From: Chitinophagaceae bacterium
GTDB lineage: Bacteria > Bacteroidota > Bacteroidia > Chitinophagales > Chitinophagaceae
Length of the DNA stretch: 64,000 nt
Reading direction: 5' to 3'
Assembly (NCBI GenBank): GCA_009996675.1
Contig: JAACZQ010000001.1
Location: 68,227-132,226 of the forward strand
Under the pieces are notes generated by a model, which did no database searches, had not been told where the DNA came from, and saw only the letters and a program-made list of their open reading frames with translations. A program made the translations under genes and the position numbers. The stretch's first letter is position 1, and each line of letters starts with the position of its first letter. Positions 41,136-54,086 of the stretch are shown here, piece after piece.

Positions 41136-41486
41136 ATGAACGCAGCAGTTCAGTTTGTACACGAACAATTAACCGTGAAGAAGGAATATCCCAAGTTCAA
41201 AGCCGGGGATAATGTTACTGTAAACTATAAGATCATCGAAGGGGGTAAAGAGCGTATCCAGAGCTTCCGTGGTGATGTAATTAAGTTGCAGGGTACTGGT
41301 GCTACTGCTTCTTTCACTGTACGTAAAATTTCCGATGGTGTGGGTGTTGAACGTCTGTTCCCCATGCTGTCTCCCAATATCGACTCTATCGTGCTGAATA
41401 AGACCGGTAAAGTTCGTCGCGCTAAACTGTACTACCTGCGTGAGCGCAGTGGTAAGAGCGCCCGTATCAAGGAAAAGCGCTTCTAA
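41136..41486 (+). CDS. rplS: 50S ribosomal protein L19
   Basis: [29 protein letters not shown]...[21 protein letters not shown]. Confidence 0.97.
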   Translation: MNAAVQFVHEQLTVKKEYPKFKAGDNVTVNYKIIEGGKERIQSFRGDVIKLQGTGATASFTVRKISDGVGVERLFPMLSPNIDSIVLNKTGKVRRAKLYYLRERSGKSARIKEKRF

Positions 41487-41520
41487 GCAAGCTGCTCCTT
41501 TATTGGTGAAGACCGATTTC

Positions 41521-41552
41521 ACGGAAGCCTCAAACAGGCTTCCGTTTTTTTT
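41521..41552 (+). terminator. Rho-independent terminator after rplS
   Basis: ACGGAAGCCT-CAAAC-AGGCTTCCGT followed by T tract. Confidence 0.85.
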
Positions 41553-41632
41553 GGAAGCTAACAGCCGTTAACCGGCTGGTTTACCGGAGAAAACTTAGGT
41601 TTTTATTTCGTACAATCACATTTCTTTTCCCT

Positions 41633-41640
41633 TACCTTTG
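41633..41640 (+). promoter_or_regulatory. -7 element (TACCTTTG) for tatA
   Basis: TAnnTTTG motif upstream of 41663. Confidence 0.5.
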
Positions 41641-41662
41641 ATTCTCCTCAAAACATTTTTTT

Positions 41663-41851
41663 ATGGGCAACTTAGGATTTCAGGAAATTTTGATTATCGC
41701 TTTAGTGGTGCTGGTATTATTCGGCGGCCGTAAAATCCCGGAATTTATGCGCGGACTGGGTAAAGGTATCCGTGAATTCAACGACGCAAAGAATAATGTG
41801 AAGAAAGAATTAGAAGAAGGCATGAAAGAAAAAGACCAGGCAGCACAATAA
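41663..41851 (+). CDS. tatA: Twin-arginine translocase TatA/TatE subunit
   Basis: [39 protein letters not shown]. Confidence 0.94.
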   Translation: MGNLGFQEILIIALVVLVLFGGRKIPEFMRGLGKGIREFNDAKNNVKKELEEGMKEKDQAAQ

Positions 41852-41885
41852 GCATTTCCAGAATTTCTAAAACGTATTATAGCCT

Positions 41886-43349
41886 TTGTTTCGGTTTACT
41901 ACAATCAAAGACTATCATAAAGCATTACAGAACGGCCAGACCACCTGTGTGGAGGCCGTTCGTTTTTTTGTGCAATCAATTCAACGCGATCAGCACCTTA
42001 ATGCATGGATAGATGTATATGAAGCGGAGGCCCTTGCAAGCGCTGCCTCCCTTGATCAGTCGCGACTGGCCGGTGAACCAACAGGTGCATTGCATGGCGT
42101 GGTGATCGGACTGAAAGATGTGATTGCGTATAAAGACCATCCACTTACGGCAGCATCGGCAATGCTGCAACCATTTACCGCTATTTACAGTGCTACGGCA
42201 GTAGAAAGATTACTCCAGGCGGGTGCCATCATCCTGGGCCGGCAGAATTGCGATGAATTTGCCATGGGCAGCAGCAACGAAAATTCTGTTTATGGTCCGG
42301 CAAAGAATGCAATAGATCCTTCCCGGGTGCCCGGTGGTTCTTCGGGTGGCTCTGCAGTAGCTGTACAGGCCGGCCATTGTATGATTAGCCTGGGTAGCGA
42401 TACCGGCGGCTCAGTTCGTCAGCCTGCCGATTTTTGTGGTATTGCCGGACTCAAACCTACTTATGGCCGTATTTCCCGTTATGGATTAATCGCCTATGCA
42501 TCTTCATTTGACCAGATCGGGATATTTGGAAACAGTATCGATGACCTGGCCCTGACCCTGCAGGTGATTGCGGGAACAGATGCCATGGATAGTACGGTAT
42601 CGGAAAGACCGGTACCCGATTATTCGGCAGCGCTCCCGGCGTCTGCGGCCAAAAAATACCGGATCGCCTATTTCCGCGAAGCGTTGGATCATCCCGGACT
42701 TGATCCGGAAATGGCAAAAGCCATCCGTAATTTTATTGGCGTATTACAAACCGCCGGACATACAGTAGAACCGGTGGATTTTCCCATGCTGAACTATGTG
42801 GTTCCTGCTTATTATGTGCTGACCACAGCGGAAGCTTCCAGTAATTTATCCAGGTATGACGGTGTTCGGTACGGACATCGCACCAAAGAACCTATTGAAG
42901 ACCTTACGGAATGGTATAAACAAAGCCGTACGGAAGGTTTTGGCAAGGAAGTACAGCGACGCATTCTGTTGGGTACATTCGTGCTGAGCGCCGGTTATTA
43001 CGATGCATATTTTACCCGTGCACAGCAGGTACGGCGTTTGTTGAGCGATCAGACCAAAGCTATCTTCAGTACCTACGACGCCATTCTTTCGCCAACGGTA
43101 CCTTTTCCGGCTTTCCCGCTGGGTTCCATGGGGCAGGATGATCCGGTAGCCATGTTCCTGGCCGATATCTATACCGTTTTTGCAAACCTGGTGGGTATCC
43201 CCGGCATTTCCATTCCCTTATTCCGTCACAGCAGTGGATTGCCTTTCGGCCTGCAACTCATGACATCTCATTTCGATGAGGTATCTTTGCTGGGACTCTC
43301 CCAAACCTGTATGCAGCTGTCACAGACTACTACTGCGGATGCTGTTTAA
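41886..43349 (+). CDS. gatA: Asp-tRNA(Asn)/Glu-tRNA(Gln) amidotransferase subunit A
   Basis: GSSNENSVYGPAKNAIDPSRVPGGSSGGSAVAV amidase signature; TTG start. Confidence 0.95.
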   Translation: MFRFTTIKDYHKALQNGQTTCVEAVRFFVQSIQRDQHLNAWIDVYEAEALASAASLDQSRLAGEPTGALHGVVIGLKDVIAYKDHPLTAASAMLQPFTAIYSATAVERLLQAGAIILGRQNCDEFAMGSSNENSVYGPAKNAIDPSRVPGGSSGGSAVAVQAGHCMISLGSDTGGSVRQPADFCGIAGLKPTYGRISRYGLIAYASSFDQIGIFGNSIDDLALTLQVIAGTDAMDSTVSERPVPDYSAALPASAAKKYRIAYFREALDHPGLDPEMAKAIRNFIGVLQTAGHTVEPVDFPMLNYVVPAYYVLTTAEASSNLSRYDGVRYGHRTKEPIEDLTEWYKQSRTEGFGKEVQRRILLGTFVLSAGYYDAYFTRAQQVRRLLSDQTKAIFSTYDAILSPTVPFPAFPLGSMGQDDPVAMFLADIYTVFANLVGIPGISIPLFRHSSGLPFGLQLMTSHFDEVSLLGLSQTCMQLSQTTTADAV

Positions 43350-44397
43350 TACTGTTTCACTGCATTACCCGATTAAACAGACCAGATTGAAAAACACCTG
43401 GCATTTAGAAACCATTTTTTTGGGCCTGTTAATAGGCTTGGTGACGGCATTGCCTGCCACAGGACGCTCCGTAGCGGATACTGTTATCAATGATAAACAG
43501 GCATTTCACAGCTTATTCAGTGTTGATCGCTTTGACGCCAATAAGCCCTATGCCGCACAGCTCAATCCAAGGGCTGTATCGTTTGTGCAGGAATACATCC
43601 GGAAACAGGGAAAGGGACTGGAAAAGATGAAATCTTGGGGCAAACCTTATTTCGATTTATTTGATAATATCCTTACTACTTACGGGTTACCCCGTGAAAT
43701 GAAATACCTGAGTGTAATTGAAAGCCACCTCGGTGCCAACCTGGTTTCCTGGGCCGGCGCCGTAGGTCCCTGGCAATTGATGCCTTATGAGGCCAAACGC
43801 TTCGGTTTGCGTGTGGGGGCAGTGGATGATCGTACCGATTATTACAAAAGCACCCATGCTGCTGCCAGGCTCATGAAAGAACTTTATGCCGAGTTTAATG
43901 ACTGGCTGCTGGTTGTGGCTGCCTATAACGGCGGAGCGGGCCGGGTGCGTCAGGCGATCAGGCGATCGGGTAGCAGGGATTTCTGGGACCTGCAATACTT
44001 TCTGCCTGAAGAAACACGTACCCATGTCAAGAAATTCATCGGTACACATTATGTGTTTGAAGGAAGTGGCGGTTTAACAACCATGACGGCTGCCGAAACC
44101 ATTGTGGCCAAAAACAAGCAGGATACCACACCGGTGATACTGAATGAAACAGAGTTGCTGAATACTGTATTGGTGGAACTGAGTGGTCGCTATCAGTCTG
44201 TGTTGGTTGCCAATGCGCTCACCATGGATCTGGCCCAGTTTAACCGCTGGAACCCGGGTTTTGATAAAGCGCTTGCTGCCGGAAAAAAATACAGCATGCG
44301 CATCAGTAAAGACAAGGAAATGATCTTTCAGGCTAAGAAACAACAGCTATTGATGGAATCATTGCGGATGTTGCTGGATGGCGTAGATAGCCATTAA
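43339..44397 (+). CDS. Lytic transglycosylase (MltD-like)
   Basis: SLT motif VIESHLGANLVSWAGAVGPWQLMP, VAAYNGGAGRVRQAI; start uncertain (ATG 43339 or TTG 43387). Confidence 0.88.
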   Translation: MLFNTVSLHYPIKQTRLKNTWHLETIFLGLLIGLVTALPATGRSVADTVINDKQAFHSLFSVDRFDANKPYAAQLNPRAVSFVQEYIRKQGKGLEKMKSWGKPYFDLFDNILTTYGLPREMKYLSVIESHLGANLVSWAGAVGPWQLMPYEAKRFGLRVGAVDDRTDYYKSTHAAARLMKELYAEFNDWLLVVAAYNGGAGRVRQAIRRSGSRDFWDLQYFLPEETRTHVKKFIGTHYVFEGSGGLTTMTAAETIVAKNKQDTTPVILNETELLNTVLVELSGRYQSVLVANALTMDLAQFNRWNPGFDKALAAGKKYSMRISKDKEMIFQAKKQQLLMESLRMLLDGVDSH

Positions 44398-45704
44398 ACC
44401 GCTTCTATGCCCAATGCTTTGCGAATAGCGGCAGCTTTCAGTAAACATTCTTCATATTCCTGAACCGCGTCACTATAAAAAGTGATGCCACCACCCACCT
44501 GGTAGCCCAGGTATTTTTGTGCTGCATTATACAGGATACTCCGGATCACAACATTGAAATCAAAATCACCCTGTGGATCAATATAACCTACGGCACCGGA
44601 ATACAGTCCCCGTTGCTGGTATTCATATTGTTCAATTAGTTCCATAACCCTTTTCTTGGGAGCTCCGGTCATACTGCCCATGGGAAAACAGGCATCAATT
44701 ATAGCAGCGAAGGAATATTGCACATCCAGCTCCCCTTCAATGGTAGAGATCATCTGGTGTACCTGGGGAAAACTATAAATGCCAAATAATTCAGTCACCT
44801 GTACCGTACCACGCCGACAAACCCGGCTCAGGTCATTACGCACGAGATCAACAACCATTACGTTTTCACTTTTGTCTTTCTCGCTTTGCTGCAGGGATTG
44901 GATGAGTGCCTGGTCTGCCTCTGCATCGCCCTGGTTCCGTTTAATGGTTCCTTTGATCGGTTGCGAACAGAGCTGATTGCCTTTTTTACGCAGGAAGCGC
45001 TCTGGACTGGCGCAAAGAAGGTGCCGGTCCTGTAAACGGTAATAGGCAGCAAATGGAGTGGGCGAAAGCATGGTAAGCCGCTGGTATAATGGCAGCGGAT
45101 CAATGCTGGTATCGGTAGCAAAAAATTCCTCACAGTAATTGATTTCATAACAATCACCTCTCAGAATATGCGCCTGCAACTGCCGGATGGCTTCGAGGTA
45201 TTGTTCCCTGGACATGCGTGACCGGATATGAATACCCGTGGGTGCTGGAGGATACTCCTGAATGGCTTCACTGTTGCAAATGGATTGCCATACCTGGGCT
45301 GGATCGGCCTGTAAACAGGAGATCGTTAACGTATTATTTTGCAGTTGCAGCAGAATGTCCGGTACGAAAAAGCAAAGATGTGGGAATGCAATAGGATCGG
45401 GGCGGGAATTAGCGGGACTGCCCAACGCTGCGGGCTGACTTTTCAGTTCGTAACTAAAATGCCCAAAAACCCAATCGCCCTGCTGCTCCGCCAACCAGCT
45501 ATCCAGTTCGGCTAAACTGCTTTTTTCTGGGGGAATTGTATGAACAGCACCAGCTGCTACCAGGCATTCGGCCTGGTGATGTTTGATTTCATACGCATGG
45601 TTATCCAGAAAACAACAGATGTTGAACTGGCGGCACCAGCCCAACATCTGTTGTTTAATGATTGTTGTATGGGGTACAGTAAACTGAAGTGTCTTTCTTT
45701 TCAC
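44394..45704 (-). CDS. pabB: Aminodeoxychorismate synthase component I / anthranilate synthase I family
   Basis: GDCYEINYCEEF, PERFL, QPIKGT, VDLVRNDLSRVC, MGSMTGAPKKRVMELI. Confidence 0.9.
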   Translation of the reverse strand: MKRKTLQFTVPHTTIIKQQMLGWCRQFNICCFLDNHAYEIKHHQAECLVAAGAVHTIPPEKSSLAELDSWLAEQQGDWVFGHFSYELKSQPAALGSPANSRPDPIAFPHLCFFVPDILLQLQNNTLTISCLQADPAQVWQSICNSEAIQEYPPAPTGIHIRSRMSREQYLEAIRQLQAHILRGDCYEINYCEEFFATDTSIDPLPLYQRLTMLSPTPFAAYYRLQDRHLLCASPERFLRKKGNQLCSQPIKGTIKRNQGDAEADQALIQSLQQSEKDKSENVMVVDLVRNDLSRVCRRGTVQVTELFGIYSFPQVHQMISTIEGELDVQYSFAAIIDACFPMGSMTGAPKKRVMELIEQYEYQQRGLYSGAVGYIDPQGDFDFNVVIRSILYNAAQKYLGYQVGGGITFYSDAVQEYEECLLKAAAIRKALGIEAV

Positions 45705-45716
45705 GCTTGGGGATGA

Positions 45717-46181
45717 TTAAAAATCATCGTCATCATCGTCGTCAAATCCGCCGCTCTTATCGTTGAACAGATCGAACTCTTTGAAGTCGTCATCGATTTT
45801 GAAATCATCTTCATCTTCTTCTCCTTTTTTCTTGCTGCCTCCGGTCTTTTTACCCTTGCTTTTGGGAATATCAAATTCATCGAAGTCGGGATCCCAATCA
45901 TCGTCTTCTTCCTCACCTTTTTCCCAATCGTCCGATTCTTCAACATCATCATCTTCCTCGTCGTCGTCCTCATCATCTTTAGACTTTTTCGACGCGGTTT
46001 TGGATGCCGATTTTTTTGCGGATGGTTTCAGGTCCATCTCGTCATCATCGTCTTCCAAATCATCATCATCCTCTTCCAATTGTTTTTTACTCTTAGGAGA
46101 GGGTTTTGCAGCTTTCTTGTCTGCTGCGGGTTTCGGGGCGGATTTTTTATTATCCTTATCAGGTCTCGCTGCCATATCCAA
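45717..46181 (-). CDS. Highly charged disordered protein, Lys-rich N-terminus and Asp/Glu-rich C-terminus
   Basis: 154 aa, extreme low complexity, ends GGFDDDDDDDF. Confidence 0.7.
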   Translation of the reverse strand: MDMAARPDKDNKKSAPKPAADKKAAKPSPKSKKQLEEDDDDLEDDDDEMDLKPSAKKSASKTASKKSKDDEDDDEEDDDVEESDDWEKGEEEDDDWDPDFDEFDIPKSKGKKTGGSKKKGEEDEDDFKIDDDFKEFDLFNDKSGGFDDDDDDDF

Positions 46182-46261
46182 ATAAGATTACTGCGTAAAA
46201 TTTCAACGCAAATTCCTATTAACCAAATAAATTTTCTCGTTACAAATGCGGTGCCAATCCG

Positions 46262-47673
<1,412 letters not shown>

Positions 47674-47679
47674 CATCAT

Positions 47680-49941
47680 TTAAACCGTTTCCGCATCAAA
47701 ACGATCAACCGTTTGTATACCATTGAGCGATTTCAGGCGGGTAACCAGTTCTTCCAGCTCTTCCTTATCGTGTACAAACACTTTGATGGTTCCCTCAAAT
47801 AATCCCTCCCGTGACTCAATAGTTAGTCCGGATATATTGATCCGCAGATCACCACTAATCACATTGGTTATTTTGTTGATAACACCCACATCATCCAATC
47901 CTACAATCTTTAATCCGGTCAGGAAGGATATTTCCTTGTTTTTCGCCCATTTGGTTTTTACAACCCGGTGCCCGTAATTGGCCAGGAGCTGGGCAGCATT
48001 CGGACAGGAAGTCCGGTGGATGACAAGCCCTTTACCGGTACTGACAAAACCAAACACGTCATCCCCGGGAATCGGGTTGCAGCATTTGGCCAATGCATAC
48101 ATGATTTTGTCGCTGCTTTCCCCGAAAATAATCAGTTCCGAATCTTTCCGGTTCAGGGATTTGGGTGTTGGATCTGCAACCTGTTCATGCACCACCGGTT
48201 TGGGACGGGGAATCTCTATCTTGTCGCCCAATACCTGAAAATCTTTCAATTCCTTCAGGTCAATCGACTTATTGGCAATGCGGTAGTTCAGGTCCAGCGA
48301 AGACGGGAGCTTGTAGAACTGTACGAGTTCGTCGATATTATACTGGCTGTATGCAGCTCCCATACTTTCCAGTTTACGCTGCAATATGTATTTACCGTCT
48401 TCGGCAATTTTTCTCTTTTCTTCCCGCAGCGCATCTTTGATTTTATTGCGCGCTTTGGCTGTTACCACAAATCCCAGCCAGTCTTCCGAGGGCTTTTGTT
48501 TATTACTGGTAATGATCTCTACCTGGTCGCCACTCCGCAGTTTATGACTGATGGGTACCAGCTTATGGTGCACTTTGGCTCCAATACATTTTGATCCGAT
48601 GGCTGAGTGGATGGAAAAAGCAAAATCAAGCGCTGTACTGCCGGTGGGAAGCATTTTCACTTCTCCCTTGGGCGTGTACACATAAATTTCCTCTGCCAGG
48701 AAGGAGGTTTTGAAATCCTGGAGAAAATCCACCCCCTCCGTATCCTGGTTGCTGAGCACTTCCCGGATTTGTCCGAACCATTTATCAAAACGGTCTTCAT
48801 CGGTATTGGTACTGCCTTCCTTGTATTTAAAATGCGCCGCCAGACCTTTTTCCGCAATTTCATTCATGCGTTTGGTCCGTATCTGTACTTCCACCCATTT
48901 TCCCTGCGGGCCCATTACCGTGGTATGCAAGGCTTCGTATCCATTGCTTTTGGGATTACTGAGCCAGTCGCGCAAACGCTCAGGCGAGGGCATATATTCG
49001 TCGGTGATCATGGAATATACTTTCCAGCAATCTTCTTTTTCCCGCTCGGGAGGTGAATCCAGTATTACGCGGATGGCGAAAAGATCATATACTTCCTCAA
49101 AAGCCACTCCTTTTTTCCGGATTTTATTCCAGATGGAATGTATGCTCTTGGGACGTCCATAAATCTCAAAATTGAAGTTGGCATGCTGTAATTTTTCTTT
49201 CAGCGGCCGGATAAACTCATTGATATAACGGGTTCGTTCACGCCTGGTCTCAGCCAGTTTACGTGCAATGTCCTTGTAGGCTTCCGGCTCCATGTATTTC
49301 ATGGACAGATCTTCCAGCTCGGTCTTGATATTATACAAACCCATGCGGTGCGCCAGCGGGGCATAAACCCACACGGTTTCTGAAGCAATCTTGAGCTGTT
49401 TCTCCCGTTTCATGTGATCCAGCGTACGCATATTATGCAGCCGGTCGGCCAGTTTGATCAGGATAACACGGGGATCATCGGTAAGGGTTAATAGAATCTT
49501 TTTGAAATTCTCAGCCTGCTGGGAGGTATTCGTATCAATAACATTGGAAATCTTGGTCAGCCCATCCACAATACGGGCTATTTCCGTTCCAAACTCCCGC
49601 TCAATATCTTCCAGGGAAATATCCGTGTCTTCCACGGTATCGTGCAACAAGGCACAGATGGTACTGCGTACACCCAGACCAATCTCTTCCACACAAATCA
49701 TGGCAACGGCAATGGGATGGAGGATATAGGGCTCGCCACTTTTGCGACGCATGGTTTTATGCGCTTCCGCAGCCATTTCAAACGCGTGACGTACCAGTTC
49801 CTTGTCGCCTTTTTTCAACTTCGACTTCAAACTGCGCAACAGCGCCCGGTAATGCCGGATAATCTCTTTCTTTTCCTGCTCTTCGTTCAGGTTATACGGC
49901 GGTAATGCCGTCTCCACGGGACTGACTTGCGGTTGCTCCAT
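47680..49941 (-). CDS. Bifunctional (p)ppGpp synthetase/hydrolase RelA/SpoT
   Basis: HD domain (LLHDTVEDTDISLEDIEREFG), synthetase, TGS, ACT; likely start MEQPQVSPVE at 49941. Confidence 0.95.
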   Translation of the reverse strand: MEQPQVSPVETALPPYNLNEEQEKKEIIRHYRALLRSLKSKLKKGDKELVRHAFEMAAEAHKTMRRKSGEPYILHPIAVAMICVEEIGLGVRSTICALLHDTVEDTDISLEDIEREFGTEIARIVDGLTKISNVIDTNTSQQAENFKKILLTLTDDPRVILIKLADRLHNMRTLDHMKREKQLKIASETVWVYAPLAHRMGLYNIKTELEDLSMKYMEPEAYKDIARKLAETRRERTRYINEFIRPLKEKLQHANFNFEIYGRPKSIHSIWNKIRKKGVAFEEVYDLFAIRVILDSPPEREKEDCWKVYSMITDEYMPSPERLRDWLSNPKSNGYEALHTTVMGPQGKWVEVQIRTKRMNEIAEKGLAAHFKYKEGSTNTDEDRFDKWFGQIREVLSNQDTEGVDFLQDFKTSFLAEEIYVYTPKGEVKMLPTGSTALDFAFSIHSAIGSKCIGAKVHHKLVPISHKLRSGDQVEIITSNKQKPSEDWLGFVVTAKARNKIKDALREEKRKIAEDGKYILQRKLESMGAAYSQYNIDELVQFYKLPSSLDLNYRIANKSIDLKELKDFQVLGDKIEIPRPKPVVHEQVADPTPKSLNRKDSELIIFGESSDKIMYALAKCCNPIPGDDVFGFVSTGKGLVIHRTSCPNAAQLLANYGHRVVKTKWAKNKEISFLTGLKIVGLDDVGVINKITNVISGDLRINISGLTIESREGLFEGTIKVFVHDKEELEELVTRLKSLNGIQTVDRFDAETV

Positions 49942-49977
49942 ATCTACTACGAATATACGAAAAGGCGGTCGTTGAGG

Positions 49978-50058
49978 GTGCAAAGTGAAAGGTCAAAACT
50001 GAAAAGAGCATTCTTCCCAAAAACCTTTTCCCATTTCATTTTTCGCCTTTCGCACCCC
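49978..50058. repeat. Oppositely oriented heptad arrays between relA/spoT and ABC transporter
   Basis: GTGCAAA GTGAAAG GTCAAAA CTGAAAA (49978-50005) versus CCTTTTCCCATTTCATTTTTCGCCTTTCGCACCCC (50024-50058). Confidence 0.65.
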
Positions 50059-50107
50059 GCCCCCGCATTTTTTCCACCGGCGGCAAGTTCTTCGTCGATT
50101 CACCCGT

Positions 50108-50115
50108 TAACTTTG
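50108..50115 (+). promoter_or_regulatory. -7 element (TAACTTTG)
   Basis: TAnnTTTG 8 nt before ATG 50123. Confidence 0.5.
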
Positions 50116-50122
50116 CAGGTTC

Positions 50123-51943
50123 ATGAGCGAGGCCAAGAAAAAGAAACTGTTTGATTTTTCATTACTCGGACGGGTATTTTATTTCGTGCGTCCTTACCGG
50201 GGTATTTTTTACCTCAGCCTCCTGCTGGCCGTGGTCATGGCCGTTTTTGCACCCATCAGGCCCTACCTGATTCAGTTAACAGTTGATAAAGCTACCGGTA
50301 AAGCTGTAACGGCACCAGGATGGCTGGAAAGCCTGCTGCTGGGTCAGGATATCTCGGATGCCACCAGGTTTATCATTGCCATTACTTTGTTCCAGATCGT
50401 ATTTCTCTTTGTGGAAACCACCATCCGCTTCATCTTTTCTTTCTTAACGGCGTCCATGGGACAACATGTGGTGAAAGATATGCGGGTGACGGTTTATAGG
50501 AAGATACTGGGACTGAACCTGCGCCAATTTGATCAGACACCCATTGGTACCCTAACCACCCGCACCATTGATGATATAGAAAGGATCAATGATATATTCT
50601 CAGACGGACTGATTCCCATCATTGCCGATCTGCTGACGATTGTGATTACACTGGGTACCATGTTCTGGATGGACTGGCGATTGACCCTCATCAGCCTGGC
50701 GCCTTTCCCCATTATGATTGTGGCTACCTATTATTTCAAGGAGAGCGTGAACAAGAGCTTTATACAGGTGCGGAATGCTGTTGCGGCGTTGAATGCTTTT
50801 GTGCAGGAACATATTACCGGTATGCAGGTGGTACAGGCATTTGCGGCAGAAGAGCGGGAGATGAGCAAGTTCAAAAAAATCAACGCCCAGCACCGGAATG
50901 CCAATATCAAAGCCATTTTTGCCTATTCCGTTTTCTTTCCTGTGGTGGAAGTGGTGCTGGCACTGAGTACAGGCTTATTGGTGTGGTGGATAGCCGGACG
51001 TTCACTGGATGCGGGTTTGCTGATGGCATTTATCCTTTACCTGAACCAGATATTCCGCCCGCTCCGCGTGATTGCCGATAAGTTCAATGTATTGCAGATG
51101 GGTATGGTGGCTGCTGAAAGGGTATTAAAAGTGCTGGATAATCAGGATGCTTTACCGCCCGATGCACCCGATGCCCTGAACCCGTCAACCATCCGTGGGG
51201 ATATTGCGTTTGAAAAAGTACATTTTTCCTATACCGGCGAACAACAGGTATTGCGCGATATCAGTTTTACGGTAAAAGCAGGGGAGACGGTAGCCCTGGT
51301 GGGACATACCGGCAGCGGCAAAACCTCCATCATCAGCCTCCTGAACCGGTTGTACCAGGTACAGGAAGGAACCATACGTATTGATGGTGCACCCATACAG
51401 TCATACCAGGTAGATGCTCTGCGGAAGCATATCGGCGTGGTATTGCAGGATGTATTCCTCTTCTCGGGCTCTGTACTGGATAATATTACCCTGCGTAATC
51501 CCGATATCAGTCTCGAACAGGTTGAATCAGCAGCCCGTATGATTGGGGTACACGATTTTATTATGCAATTGCCGGGGGGATATCAGTACCATGTGATGGA
51601 AAGGGGCAGTACATTAAGTCTGGGACAGCGACAGCTGATTTCCTTTATCCGGGCTTTATTGTACAATCCTTCCATCCTGATCCTGGACGAAGCCACTTCT
51701 TCCATTGATACAGAAAGTGAATTACTGATAGAGAAAGCCATTGATACCCTGATTGCCGGGCGTACATCCATTGTTATTGCGCACCGCTTATCGACTATAC
51801 GTAAAGCCAATAAAATCATTGTATTAGATAAGGGTGAAGTCAAGGAAATGGGGTCTCATGAGGAATTGCTCATGGCGGGCGGCTTTTATGCGCGCTTGCA
51901 TGAAATGCAGTTTGAAAAAAAGAAAACCAGCCTGGTCCCTTAA
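50123..51943 (+). CDS. ABC transporter ATP-binding/permease (lipid/multidrug exporter type)
   Basis: Fused TMD and NBD: GHTGSGKTS, LSLGQRQLISFIRAL, ILDEATSSID. Confidence 0.95.
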   Translation: MSEAKKKKLFDFSLLGRVFYFVRPYRGIFYLSLLLAVVMAVFAPIRPYLIQLTVDKATGKAVTAPGWLESLLLGQDISDATRFIIAITLFQIVFLFVETTIRFIFSFLTASMGQHVVKDMRVTVYRKILGLNLRQFDQTPIGTLTTRTIDDIERINDIFSDGLIPIIADLLTIVITLGTMFWMDWRLTLISLAPFPIMIVATYYFKESVNKSFIQVRNAVAALNAFVQEHITGMQVVQAFAAEEREMSKFKKINAQHRNANIKAIFAYSVFFPVVEVVLALSTGLLVWWIAGRSLDAGLLMAFILYLNQIFRPLRVIADKFNVLQMGMVAAERVLKVLDNQDALPPDAPDALNPSTIRGDIAFEKVHFSYTGEQQVLRDISFTVKAGETVALVGHTGSGKTSIISLLNRLYQVQEGTIRIDGAPIQSYQVDALRKHIGVVLQDVFLFSGSVLDNITLRNPDISLEQVESAARMIGVHDFIMQLPGGYQYHVMERGSTLSLGQRQLISFIRALLYNPSILILDEATSSIDTESELLIEKAIDTLIAGRTSIVIAHRLSTIRKANKIIVLDKGEVKEMGSHEELLMAGGFYARLHEMQFEKKKTSLVP

Positions 51944-52092
51944 GACCTGCAATACTAACAGATACGGGGGACAGGGACTGTTTTATGGCTATCAGAAACC
52001 CGATTTTCAGGGGATTCCGGGCTTCTGCGCCTGCATCATAGAAATTTATCATTTTCCCCTTCCCGCATTTCATTTTTACCCCCCTTTACCCC

Positions 52093-52100
52093 TATCTTTG
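52093..52100 (+). promoter_or_regulatory. -7 element (TATCTTTG) for atp operon
   Basis: TAnnTTTG upstream of atpB ATG 52121. Confidence 0.6.
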
Positions 52101-52120
52101 CCGCAAATTTTGAGATAGGT

Positions 52121-53469
<1,349 letters not shown>

Positions 53470-53492
53470 TTGGATCCAACGAATTCCAATCT

Positions 53493-53534
53493 TATACAGA
53501 CCCCAAGCAAAGGGCGAAAGGGTCTGTATATTTT
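53493..53534 (+). terminator. Intra-operonic hairpin after atpE
   Basis: TATACAGACCC-16nt-GGGTCTGTATA perfect 11-bp stem followed by TTTT. Confidence 0.65.
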
Positions 53535-53576
53535 CCCAAGTAGAACTTTACAAACGCGTTATAATAAACTGTATTT

Positions 53577-54086
53577 ATGCTGTTAGAGATCAATCCGCTG
53601 GTATTACCTGATATCGGACTTGTATTCTGGAATACCGTTGCTTTTCTGGTATTGGTGATCGTATTGGGTCGCTTTGCCTGGAAGCCCATCCTGAAAGCCA
53701 TTAATGATCGTGAGCAGGGTATTGAAGATGCCCTGGCAAAGGCCGATAAGATGAAGGCTGATATGGCTGCCATGCAGAATGAAAACGAAGCAATGCTGGC
53801 CAAGGCCCGTGAAGAAAGATCTGTTATGATCCGTGAAGCCAAGGACACTGCCGATAAAATGGTAGCTGAAGCCAAAGACAAAGCCAGAGCAGAATACGAT
53901 CGTATTGTTGCTGAAGCGCAAACGGCTATCACCCAGCAGAAAAATGCTGCCCTCACTGAAGTGAAGAATCAGGTAGGGTCACTGGTGGTTGAAGTAGCAG
54001 AGAAAGTGCTGCGCCGCGAATTGGCAAACAAAGCAGAACAGGAGAGCTACATCAGACAACTGGCTGATGGTGTTAAATTAAATTAA
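53577..54086 (+). CDS. atpF: F0F1 ATP synthase subunit B
   Basis: N-terminal TM (FWNTVAFLVLVIVLGRFAWKPIL) and long charged helix. Confidence 0.95.
   Translation: MLLEINPLVLPDIGLVFWNTVAFLVLVIVLGRFAWKPILKAINDREQGIEDALAKADKMKADMAAMQNENEAMLAKAREERSVMIREAKDTADKMVAEAKDKARAEYDRIVAEAQTAITQQKNAALTEVKNQVGSLVVEVAEKVLRRELANKAEQESYIRQLADGVKLN

Noticed and set aside
45763-46185. 140-aa plus-strand poly-Ser ORF
   Set aside because: Exact antisense of the Asp/Glu/Lys-rich gene 45717..46181; Ser run is the complement of GAT/GAC codons.
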